From Monarcha castaneiventris obscurior (Eukaryota > Chordata > Aves > Passeriformes > Monarchidae), in the NCBI GenBank assembly GCA_026261815.1, contig JAMPIT010000379.1, positions 8,382,001 through 8,446,000 of the forward strand: a DNA stretch of 64,000 nucleotides, read 5' to 3'. The notes beneath the pieces were generated by a model. The model saw nothing but the letters and a program-made list of their open reading frames with translations, did not search any database and was not told the origin of the DNA. The stretch's first letter is position 1, and every line of letters starts with the position of its first letter. Positions 12,647 to 23,623 of the stretch are shown here, piece by piece. The position numbers and the translations under genes are program-made.

Positions 12647-15600
12647 AATAGCCAGCAAGTTACTTTATCCATTATCTGTAGTTCTCCCTTCGATTTGCTC
12701 CAAAAGTCGTATTTCTCAAAAAGTTGTGGGTTTTGCTTCTTCCAACACATAAGTATACACTGTGTAGACCGATGCTTCCCTTAAATTCTTTTTATATTTT
12801 TTGAAAATAGAATATATGTTCACTCACAAGTCAAACTTGGAACTTGGTGGAAAGAGAGGAAAGAGAGGCTAAAGGAATTCCTTGCAGGAAATTACTCTTT
12901 TTTTATGTCTGTCTTCAACACACGCAATTTTTAAAAGTAGGCCCAGAGGAAGTTGGTCTAATGAAAGGACTAATCTCAAGTCAGACAGAAACAGACAAGG
13001 GGAATTATCAGCTTTACATTAAGCATATTCAAAACATCACAAAGTCACATAGCTAACCATGCAGCAATGCTGTTTTCATGCTACATAACCTATATAGAAA
13101 CATATGTTAGAGGCACGGCTCAGGCATATTGCCTTAGTCAAAGGACGAAGCACAGAAGGAAGAAAGCAAGGAATTCCATTGGAGGGGTTACCACATTTGT
13201 CCTCTACTTTTACTGCTCACCAAAAACAACCAGATATTGTCTCAAACCCACGAAATAACTGTTTAACTACCATGCATAAATAATTGGATGCAGTCCAAAA
13301 AGAGAGAACTTTATGTTCTTTAACTCTGGTTTTAAAAAAAGAAAGCACCTAATTCTATATATTTAAAAATAAACTTCAACATTACTTATGTCAGAGAATT
13401 GCACGAAAATAATAGTATGGTTTTTTTTGCTTTTCTTTGAAGTAACTCACAGATTTTGTGTTATAAAAAGACTCCTGGATTCTTGGGACATATTTAAAAT
13501 AGCTACTTACCACAATTCATTTTATGCATTCAAAAATTTAATAATAGACCTCCCCTGTGTTGGAATTTCCTTTTTTTTTTTTTTCCTTCACATCTAGAAA
13601 GGTTTTCAAATGAGAATAACTACTAAATCAACTCCTTCCACTTTCATGTGGAAGCATAATCACATACTTGTTTAAAAGGAGTAACTAAGCATGCAGAAAT
13701 GGAAGTGCTACTATTGCTCTGTCATTTATCTAATAACTGTGTTCACAGACTTAACAAAAATACTCTCTCGGAAAGAACTCAAGGGAGGTTATGCAACAGT
13801 GACAGACATCGTCCTGTTGGAACTATTCATCTATTTTAGGAAGCTAAAAATGTGGAGATGGTACTTTCTGGAGGTGTATTAAGGATATGTAAATGCCACA
13901 ACTGCAAGTCACTGGAATGGAATATCTGTGATTGGGAAACGTCAGAGCTGGTAGAGCAGCCGACTGAATTTTGGAGGGGGCTCGCTCACAAATCTTGACC
14001 TCTTGCAGCATCACACTTCGTATAAAAGGGGGTCAGCTTCAAACAGTGTCCTGGGTTTCCTTTCTTTCAGAAAGTATGCACAGAACTGCTTTACCAGTGA
14101 TCCCACAGAGGACATGCTTCAGGGTTAAACTTCAAGAACAGTTTCAGAAATTACTTTCAGTTCCCCTGGCCAAGGCTCTAAAACCTGGGCTAATATGGTT
14201 TTTCCATCCAAGTACCAATTCCTGGGATTAATGTTAAGAGGAATCACAGGAAGCTTCTGGCACAGCTATTTCAACCCTTTCCTCTTCCTGATGTCCTCTT
14301 CCTCACCCCTACATCCAAGGTCAGAACAGCCACAGACGCCTGGATCAATGCAAGAAAAGACCTGAGGCAAATCAGCATCCTAAAGAACTTCTGTGACCCT
14401 GTGCTGTACGATCACAGGCCACTGCCAGCATCAGAGCTCTGGTCCCACTGAGGTCCCCTGCTCCTGAGCACACATCCAACACCCGCTCCTTCCTTCACTC
14501 CATACTCACTGAACACAACAAGGTATGGCCATAGAGGAAAACACCCAGCCCATAGCAAAGCAATTCGGTTTCTGCAGAAATACCCCATGGAAAAAAATTA
14601 AAATCCCACAAACCCAGGGAAATAATTAAGTTAAATATAACAAATTTGGAGCAACTTGAAAACATGAAGGACAAGTGAAGAGCGTTTTTGGAGGATGGGC
14701 TAAATTCTGTGGCAAGTGGAAAGCAAAATGTCACCAGTGAAGATGGTTATCCATAAACTCTTAAGGATATTCTTCTCTCAATGGTCAACATGCAAAGCTC
14801 AGCAAAAGAGAAATGCAGCCATTAGCACAACACAGCAGATTTGTCATTTTTCTCTCCTCATATTTTAAATCAAGTTTCCAAGAACATCTACTAGGCAATG
14901 ACTGAACAACCCCATCATTAGATTTCCTTCTTACATTAATTAATGATTAGAAGTACAAGACATACTTCAGAGATTTATTTTCCTTACAGTAAAAATAATA
15001 CTAGTACAATCTTGGTTCTATCAATGTTGAGGACACTTGAACAAAAATTTCTATAGTTAGAAAGAATCAAATTATGCACTGAACACCTGAATAGGTTTAT
15101 GATTTTATCTTCTATAGCTGTCATAGGACGCAAGGAGAGCATAGACAATGCCATTTCTAAAATGTTGACTTTTGCCTCAAAACTTGATTGCCAGTGAAAT
15201 TATAGTTATCCAAGCTAGGCTGAGAGTCCATGACATGCCAAGATGTTCCTGCAAAATAAACCACTATGTAGCCTGTTGGTTAAAACAAAAGATAAGAGAT
15301 GTATGGATTTCAATTGCTTGAGAAACACAAAACCAATAAATAAGTCACTGTCTGATGGGTAGAGGAACACAACAACAACAAAAAAAAAATCTGGTAAAAC
15401 ACCTTTTTTTTTAATAGTTACAGAAAATAAAAGCATTTTAACTTCTCGCCTTCTCATTGGTTCTTATTGTATCCATCCAAATACTTGGTTGTAAGAATGT
15501 TTTGTAGGCAGGAGAGACACTGGTGCTACCGATGCCTACTGAACAGCTGTTCCTCTGCACAGAAAGTGATGCACTTTTGATGCTTAATTCTTGCAGTTAA

Positions 15601-17143
15601 GAAGAAAAAACCCCTAAAACCCAATCAAACCCCAAACACTTTGACCCCTTGGAGACAGCTATTTAATCAATGGCCCAGCAGTTAGAAGTGAGGTGTCTTC
15701 CCTTAAGAGCAGATGGCCGCCTTTGTGCCAGACCACACTGTGGCATCTCTACTCACAGTAGCTTCCTAAAGGTTAGATGTACTTCTGTGGAACTCTTCAA
15801 GCTCCTGAGAGTTCAGATTTTCCAGGAAAGAACTTTGTACTACACACTAACCAACCAGCTACAGCACCAGGGCATCAAAGCTTCAGCACAACTGGTTTTT
15901 TGTCACCAGTGAATAGGTTAAATTACCGACGTGCAATGGAAAATATGATTCATCTACACAATGAGACAACTGCATTTGCTTCATTTAACCATACAGGGAT
16001 ACAGGGAACGGACTTGAGTTGTCCACAGTAAGTTCCTCTCCCTGAACTCACTGAAGAGCTGGGAAGAGGACAAGTGAGACTAAAAAGGCAGAAGAAGAAA
16101 GATTAAAATAGATAGTCCAATTGTACCATGGCTCATCCTGGCTCATCCTGTTTCCTGTGCAGTATTGGGTCCTAAGTTTAAAACAAAAAATTCTCAAGAT
16201 GATTGCTAGGTGACTACAGGAGCAGAAAGTCTGAAAGTTCAAGATGACACTTGTAGCTTAGCAAAGAAATAATTTTGCAGATGGAGAAGCACCAAGATTG
16301 ATTTTTTTTCCTTCCTTTTTTTCGAATGCATTATGGAAGTCTAATATAAAGCTGAAAAATGCAGATCTCTAGACAGAAATCAAAACCTATAAAAGTCCAC
16401 TGAAAATAAATTACCATTTTCAGTAAACAATTGTAAAAAATTGATTTTTTGGTGTGTCTATTAGGTCTCAGTCAAAGAAAAATACTAACTATGTGATTTA
16501 ACACACACAGCACATTACAACCGTGTGTGTTGTATTAACAGGGGAAACTGGTTTACAGAGCAAGAACTGACCCACACAGATACCAACACAGTTTCCAGAG
16601 GTGCCGGAGAATCACAAGTATCAAATAGAACAGAGAAGGAAGGCTTTAAGTTTTACTTGAAGTGTCACATGCCTTTGAACACACTGCTTTACCTTCTTGC
16701 TTACATAATGGAGAGAGTACAAACAGTGAGAGCACAGGATTTGAAGATATAAACTGCTACGGCCTGAAAAGAGCAGCCCAAGTATCTCAAATTGGTCATC
16801 CTGGTTGTCAGGTACCAAAAATAAGTAAATTATCTGGAGAAACTCAGGTCTTACGTAAGAGACACATAGCAAGCATTCTGCTCAGAAATTGCCACCATAA
16901 AAAGGACAAGAATGTAATCATATGTTCAAGGCAAGTTTTTAATGCATAACTGAGAACAGATGTGGAAGCACAGGCGCAGGAGAAGAGCACCTAATTAGCT
17001 AATTGAAAAGCGCATCCTCAGACATATAAAATCCAAGTTTGACCAGCAGTCATAAGCCAACATATCTCAATTTTTCCATGCTTAAAAACTGCCAAAATTG
17101 AAGCATATGCCATCACAGTATACACACACATACTGTAATCAGA
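12647..17143. other. Intergenic DNA, nothing recognised
   Basis: AT-rich sequence with homopolymer runs (for example a T-run near 13570-13584) and a GC-richer patch at about 14270-14500. No splice-consistent exon, RNA gene or repeat family can be supported. Confidence 0.55.
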
Positions 17144-17430
17144 CATAGAATTGTGGAATATTCTGGATTGGCAGGGCCTTTCTAAAGGACATCTAGTCCA
17201 ACCCCCATGCAATGAGACTGGACATCTTCAACTAGGTCAGGTTGCTCAGAGTCCCATCCAGTCTGACACGGATTGTTTCCAGGGATTAGGCACCCACCAC
17301 CTCTCGGGGCAACCTGTCCCAGTGTTCCACCATCCTCATTATAAAAGATTTCTTCTTTATATCTAGATATCTATATCTTTTAGATTAAAACCTTTAGCAG
17401 TTATCCTATTCTACACCTAGGTTCAAAAGT
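17144..17430 (-). repeat. CR1 LINE 3' end fragment
   Basis: The plus strand begins CATAGAATTGTGGAATA, then has CATCTAGTCCAACCCCCATG, GGGCAACCTGTCCCAGTG and AGATTTCTTCTTTATATCTAG. These are the reverse-complement landmarks of the avian CR1 3' region, in the right order and spacing. The element is truncated at its 5' side, has no coding capacity, and is diverged, so it is old. Confidence 0.9.
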
Positions 17431-20400
17431 TCTGGTGTTCCAGAGAAGCAACAACACGGTACATGCACTTACATTCTACTGTTAATTTGGAATTTTTTTC
17501 AAAGTCTACAATGCAGTGTTAGAAGGTCAACAGAAGCATCTTTAACTGCACGCATCATATCTGGGGCAAATTATTTGAGCTTACAAAAATTCACTTATAA
17601 GTAAGAGCTACAAACATAAGGAATAGAAATATTATTAGCATTACATGGTCTAAAATTAAAGAATATTTTACTGCTTAGCTGTTTTGTTGATTAAATACTT
17701 TTAAAAATACAATCTCTGAAAAATTACTTTAGTCCAATTCAAGAAATCTTAGTATATACCAAAAAAGGCTATTTCTAGCTTACAGCCTTTTAAAAGCGGA
17801 CAGTTGGTTGTAGTCAGCTGATTTCAACTGAAAATAAATACCTTTCTTTTTCTGTATAGTTACACAACATAAAGGTCTCTTCCGAAGCTTAAAAGTTTCC
17901 ACTGTCTACAAAATTATCACTTGTTATTTACAGCATTCAGTACTGTATTCAATATAAGTATAACCTTTTCCTACCATTTCAACCATTGTTAAATCATTGC
18001 TAGAAATACACCCCACCATGCACAAGAGACATGGTAGACAATTAATGCTGACCAGCACCCCACAAGAATCACAGCTTAGCAGTCTCCTCATTAGCACTTT
18101 GATTATGTTAGACATTAAGTGCTGAAATTTAAACTGCTTAAATTAACACAGGCTCAGAGATGGACTGGTACTTAAAACTGACTGCTACCCCTTAAGGATC
18201 CAGGATCTTCAGATTTTTTCATCCCTCCTTGATAATTGACATGTAAACATTATGATGTTTTTGATAATGACCATAAAATCTGTCAACTCGTACGTGTAAA
18301 ATTCCAACAAAACAGAAAGTTTTGGTTATATGTAACTCATAGCTTTGTACCTAATCTTCATTAAAAAATAAAAATGAGGCATTACTTACTTTATCAATTT
18401 TTCTAACAAGCAGGCATCCATGCCTTCAGAATGGGTAGATCTCATGTAGACATCTGAAGCACAAACACGACTTATTAATCTGAGCATAGTGAAAAAGTTT
18501 TCCATTAACACCCTTTTGCAAACAGTACAAATTCTTGACTAGGAGGTAAGATACTAGCTCTTCCCATTGCAGAAAAAAATCTGCTACTTACTAAGAAATT
18601 TTGCCTAAAAAGTCAAACACACAGTGAATTTAAGTCCAAGAAGCAAAAGTTGGGAAAAGGAAAGCAAGGATGCCATTAATGATTAATTTCAGAAAATTGA
18701 GCCAAAAAAATGTGAGAATTTAAAAATTACTCAAATTACAACAGCAGTTTCAATCTAGGTTTACAAAGGACTAAATTGAATGTTGCAAATATTCAATTGC
18801 CAAATTAGTTGCAAATTGAAGACCTTTATTAAAAATGTCACAGGATTCCAGCCCCAGCAGAGCTGGGCAAGACAGCTTCAGGAGGTTCCTTACAACCTCA
18901 ACTGTTCTCTAAATCTGATGCTACTTGAGAGCATTAACATTGAACTCAATTCTTAGCCAGTACTCAAGAGTATTTGGAGCCTGGGGACTAGACTTTCCCA
19001 TGCTCCTCAGTATTTTATGTGGATGTTGTTAATATGAGTGAGAGTTAATACAGTGAGTGCTAAAGGAAGTAACTGTTTACCCTTTATCATTTATCATTGC
19101 TGCTTCAGGACTGCAGAATGGCGTGTAAAGGGAGCTAAAGACATCAGTGACCTTAAAATGCAGCACTGAGATCACCGAAGTTTAAAAGGCTTGAAAAGGC
19201 AAGAAAGAGAGTTCTCGTATGGAGAATGCTCCATTTCTAGAATTACTACACTAAGCAGTAATTCCCTGCATTACAATTTATTAATGAAAAAAATTATAGG
19301 AATTAAACAGCACTACAAAGAACTAATTGATTTTTGCCATAACTCCTTACAGCCAACCTAGCTTCTAGCTAAACTCCACGAAACAAGGGTGCAATGTAGG
19401 TCACAAAGAAATCTAGTGCTGCAAAAAAGGCACATAATAAATTTGCAGAGGATAGACTTCCCACTTCTGCTATGCAACATAGGTAACTCAGGGAAAAGTG
19501 TATATCCTTCAGTGTAAAAACAGTCCTACTCAGACCATCTTAAGATTCAAATGCAACACAGCTGAATTCTAAACAGCGAAAGCTCCTGGCCTGAGACCAA
19601 CTGTAGAGCAGTGCAAAAGCCAATATGCTTCTCAGAATATTCAAATGGATACAGCTTTCCAGGAACACTGGGAAAATACCCCTTTTAAACTATCACATCC
19701 CTTCTGTCTGCAGGACATTTGCTTTCAATCAACTTTCTCTACCATTCATTTTCCTCTTTGCAGTTCAAAAAAATAGTTGCCTCTATCTAAGGCCAGACTT
19801 TGGAATAAACATGTATTAGCAGTAGTACAAGAGGCTTTTTTTTTTAGTATTTGCTAAGTTTCCAACACACAGCTCCACGAAATTAGGGAAATTTGAGATC
19901 ATCGTATTTATCCTCCAACCTCTCTCCCATCCCTCCTGACCAAGCTCCTCATCCAGATTATACAGCTATACACAAAGTTTTATTATGGAGCAAGATGAAG
20001 CACATAGGTGGTACATAACAAACATACTTTCAAGAACTAGTAAGGTTGTGACATACAAAAAATATGTAAACTACATTTTTCTCAATGACTGTTCAGAATC
20101 ATTACTGAATACGTTAGGAGTTTGTTTGACAGAATTTCCATTTTGAATATACATAAAGATTATAAAATGAAACACATGACAAATATTCCTAAAACCCAAA
20201 ACCACTGCTGTTTATTTATATTTTAAAAATATGATGTCATGTAACAATAACAGATACATCCTGGCATTCTTTTAAATGGCAGATATCAGCAGGGAAGGAC
20301 TTTTTCTTCCCTCATAGTTTGCATTACAGCACTTTTATTCTAATCAATTTATTTAGGTGCTTCCCCAAGTTCACTTTCATATACTGTTCATGTGTTTCTG

Positions 20401-22639
20401 AGTTACATAAGTCATGTCTTTTTATCTTAAACTAGAAATTGAGCTAACTTTCATAATATCAATAAATCGTCACTGCTACCATCCATATACAAGCTTAAAA
20501 GCACACAATTTTAATTTAGGCAAGAGTAAAATGAGACTAGAAAGTTTAGATGTTTTTATAGACAAAGATGAAGGAATTTCTAAGGTTTTTTTGGCAGGGA
20601 GGTTAATTCTCAGCACGAGTTCTGTACTCACCTCACTTTGGCAATCAGGGCACCATCTCAGAGCCTGCAACAAATGAACTTCATCATGTCTTCAACACAG
20701 AGCAGAAGGACAGACAAACCTTAGTGCTTAATGACTTACAGTATAGAAAAATGCTTTCATTTTTGTATGCCCTAAAAGGAGTGCCACTTGTAGGTACTGT
20801 CATGTAGGGCCATCTTCAAATTAGCAGTTTTATCCAACTTAGAAGAACCTGACCGACAACACATCCTTTCCTCCATGGAGAAAGTTCTAGGCAACATTTC
20901 ACTAATCTTTGAAAGGGACTATTCAATAACAAACGAGTGGGGTCTTATGTTAAAGTGCTGGATTGCCCCTTGCTACACAGGTTCATTGCTGCTACTCAAG
21001 GAGTAACCGTCCTCCCAGAAATGGAAGGACTCTGTGCCTCTTAGCAAAGCCTGATGGCTTCCAAGAAATAACTAGTCCCTGGAAGACTGGTAATATTCAC
21101 CGCAGTAGTATCTGAGACTGGGAAAGTTTTGTCAATGAGGAAAAGACACTGAGGCTTCTAAACACTTGGCATATTAAAAGAAATGAGCTATGCTATGTGT
21201 GTAACTTCTTAAACCACATGTGACTTCAGCTGACTTAAGGAACAAGACTACACCAAATTGCAGACAGAACTGAATTCCCATTTAGTTGAAGGTGATGCTT
21301 TATGGGACTACCTAAAAACAGAGGGCAGATGAAATTGAGAATAGAAAGTGGTTATATTTATTGAAGGGCCTTCAGGTACATTTGGGGCAGAAGAAGCACT
21401 CCCAAGGGCTACACCCAAAAACGGATGACAGGTCATGGGTTTTCATACTTTTGTAAGTTTGGTCCATTTGCATACTGGGGGTTAATCTTCCAATTACAGC
21501 TTCAGGCAATGAAGTAATTTACCCTAAATTTGCTCCCCCCCAACCCACTTTTGTTTACATTTCTTGGGGCCTGAGACAGTAAGGTGTCCTTGATTCCCAG
21601 GCCTACAGAGGAAGTATTTTGTCTGACCAAAATGGAAGAACAGTAGCTAACACTCTATATGGAGTTTAGAGTTACACACTTAAAGAATTGCAGGATCACA
21701 AATATATGAAAAAACATAAAAGCTAAAATCCTACGGCATCAAAGGTGAAAAATTCAATGATTAAAAACTTTACATCATAGTTTGGTTTGCTTTTTTATGC
21801 ATTAAACCTGTCCTATAGATTTATGGTATTTACAAATTTGAGTCTGGGCAGTACTCAACTATGGTAATACTATTCTTGAAGAATAAGGCACATTTGAGAA
21901 CTAATTTTAAAAAGTCAGTGCATCAACTAGTAAATTTAACAATTGGGTAAGAATGCAACTTGACGAAATGACATTCTGTTTTCCACAGATCAATTGTCTT
22001 AGATTTATTTACTCAAAGATATGATACAGTTACAAGCCCATGCATTTCATAGAAATCTGAACTTAAAATTGTTACGGAACAAAATTTTAAATAAAGCATA
22101 TACAGATGTTTCCAGGTATTCAAGTGGACTGGTTAGTCTAGAGAAATATTATTTGCAACATATGAGCAGAAGCATTGAGATTTTCATGTGATCATTTTTT
22201 TCTCTCCCTCTTCCACTCCACACATGAAGACAAATCACAGCTGAATAACTCTATGGATTGAGTCCTAGGCATAAGTTCATAGCTGGACTCATAATTTTAC
22301 TTTCCATTGGCTACATATTTATAGTACATCCCTTTTATACTGTTATTAAAAAACAAAATAAATAAGACTACATTTTTAAAATGTAGGCAGTATAACTACT
22401 TAAAAAATGTCCTTTATCCATTTAATATGCTGACAAAATTAAAATTTCTGTCTACCTAAATTCTTTTTTATGATTACAAGGTAATTCTTGTAATTCCCAA
22501 GCATTTTTGAAAATTACTACCTCTCATAGAAAATTTGGGTATTTCTATGTAATGAAACCACTGGAGAAATCACAGAAAAGCTGCAACAGATTAACATGAA
22601 GTAAATATTAGAGATAGTATTTAAAAGGCACACAAATAC
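17431..22639. other. Intergenic DNA between a CR1 fragment and the RB1CC1 3' end
   Basis: AT-rich sequence with one probable CR1 tail (18838-18920). Two short minus-strand stretches (near 18400-18560 and 20633-20670) end at good donor-like sequences and are discussed as findings, but they do not amount to a gene. The possible longer 3' UTR of RB1CC1 could extend into the upper end of this interval. Confidence 0.55.
18838..18920 (+). repeat. Probable short CR1 LINE 3' tail fragment
   Basis: The run CAGGAGGTTCCTTACAACCT followed by CAACTGTTCT resembles the last bases of CR1 elements (AGGAGGTCCCTTCCAACCTCAA, then ATTCT repeats) in forward orientation. The piece is short and diverged. Confidence 0.55.
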
Positions 22640-23545
22640 TTCAAACACATACAGTTTCAAATCTTTATTGTTTTAAAATTCTACATGTCTTTTACAATTA
22701 CAATAATTTGTTACTTAAATGACTCTTGTATGGTTAATGTACAATGAGTTTTTTCCTGAAACTCAACCATGAAATACAATTTCATCAATATGATTTTTCT
22801 AAATAGATTAATACAAGACTTCTGTTTTGTTGGGAAGAACAAGTGCTTCACTTTGAACAAACGGCACAGGTGTCTTCCCTTCAGAATCTGTGTGATCAAT
22901 CCATCGAAAGTGCTTTTGAAGATTGCAGATCTAACTGTGACTGATTTTCAAAATCAGTCCATCAAATTACAAGGGTTTTTTAACATTAAAGAGCATTTTC
23001 ATGTAATGAAACAAGCTGCAGTAGTTATTTTTATTCATCTACTGAGGCAAACTCATGTTGAAGAAAAATTATATGATTATCTGCATGCAATGAACACCCT
23101 CTTTAAATAGTTGATGAATTTTACACATATAAAGAATCTGTTAAAGAGTGCAAGTACTTTGATAATGATTTCACAAAAGGACATATGCTGGTAATAATGG
23201 TAACTAACATTTAACATCTAAATACAAGCTAATGTATATTTAACAGGCAATTAACATGGCAAACAAACCATGTTTCATGTGGTTGCCCTTCGAGAAAATG
23301 AACTCATTTGGTCCACACTCTTAAAGTTATCTGGGTAAAAAAATTGAAGCAGTTAGGGCCAGAGTTTTTGATGAATTTCTTGTTTCTAAAATGTCACCTG
23401 TTAAAAAGTAAAAGCAGTACATCAATGACGTATCTTGTCACATGACCTCAGTATAAAAAGATGGCCTGGCATTTGGAGCGATGAACGAGCACTGAAGGAC
23501 AAGTCAAAAAAGAACGGAGACAGAATGAACTAAAACTTTGTTTTG
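22640..23545 (-). other. RB1CC1: RB1CC1 3' untranslated region (approximate 3' end)
   Basis: About 900 nt of AT-rich sequence lies directly after the TAA stop, without further splice signals that I can support. The end is set from the AATAAA signal at 22664-22669. The true end could be further down, because other AATAAA-type hexamers occur on this strand, for example near 22010. Confidence 0.7.
22664..22669 (-). terminator. Polyadenylation signal AATAAA for RB1CC1
   Basis: The plus strand reads TTTATT, so the minus strand has the canonical AATAAA hexamer, about 880 nt after the stop codon. Cleavage would be expected some 10-30 nt further, near 22635-22655. Another AATAAA-type hexamer near 23030 could give a shorter UTR. 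Confidence 0.6.
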
Positions 23546-23623
23546 TTATACTTTCTTGTTCCATGGTACTGCTTTCACTCTGTAGAATTTTGTACCCAAA
23601 GGAACTTTGAATCTGTTTTGTGC
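23546..23623 (-). CDS. RB1CC1: RB1CC1 last coding exon, Claw domain part 3 and stop codon
   Basis: The exon encodes AQNRFKVPLGTKFYRVKAVP and ends WNKKV, stop TAA at 23546-23548. The Arg in QNRF corresponds to human Arg1573, the basic residue needed for binding the FIR motif of p62, and it is kept here. The 3' UTR continues on the same exon. Confidence 0.97.
   Translation of the reverse strand, partial: AQNRFKVPLGTKFYRVKAVPWNKKV

Noticed and set aside
13945..14000. GCTGGTAGAGCAGCCGACTG looked like part of a tRNA gene
   Set aside because: No cloverleaf can be built: the acceptor stem and the B-box are missing, so it is not a tRNA and is not convincing as a tRNA-derived SINE.
16129..16150. Immediate repeat of GGCTCATCCT
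   Set aside because: Two copies of ten to eleven bases are a trivial slippage product.
16497..16535. AACACACAC and GTGTGTGTT form a short inverted repeat
   Set aside because: It is low-complexity CA/GT sequence, which pairs by chance. Arms of nine bases are not notable.
1..22639. Search for the neighbouring gene ALKAL1, expected downstream of RB1CC1 from mammalian synteny
   Set aside because: I could not find its conserved Cys-rich C-terminal exon in any frame. It probably lies beyond the left edge of the window, or its exons are too short to see by eye.
22769..23110. A 113-codon open frame on the plus strand, antisense to the RB1CC1 3' UTR
   Set aside because: It lies in AT-rich UTR sequence opposite a certain gene, resembles no family and has no splice or promoter context. 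Chance is the simplest explanation.
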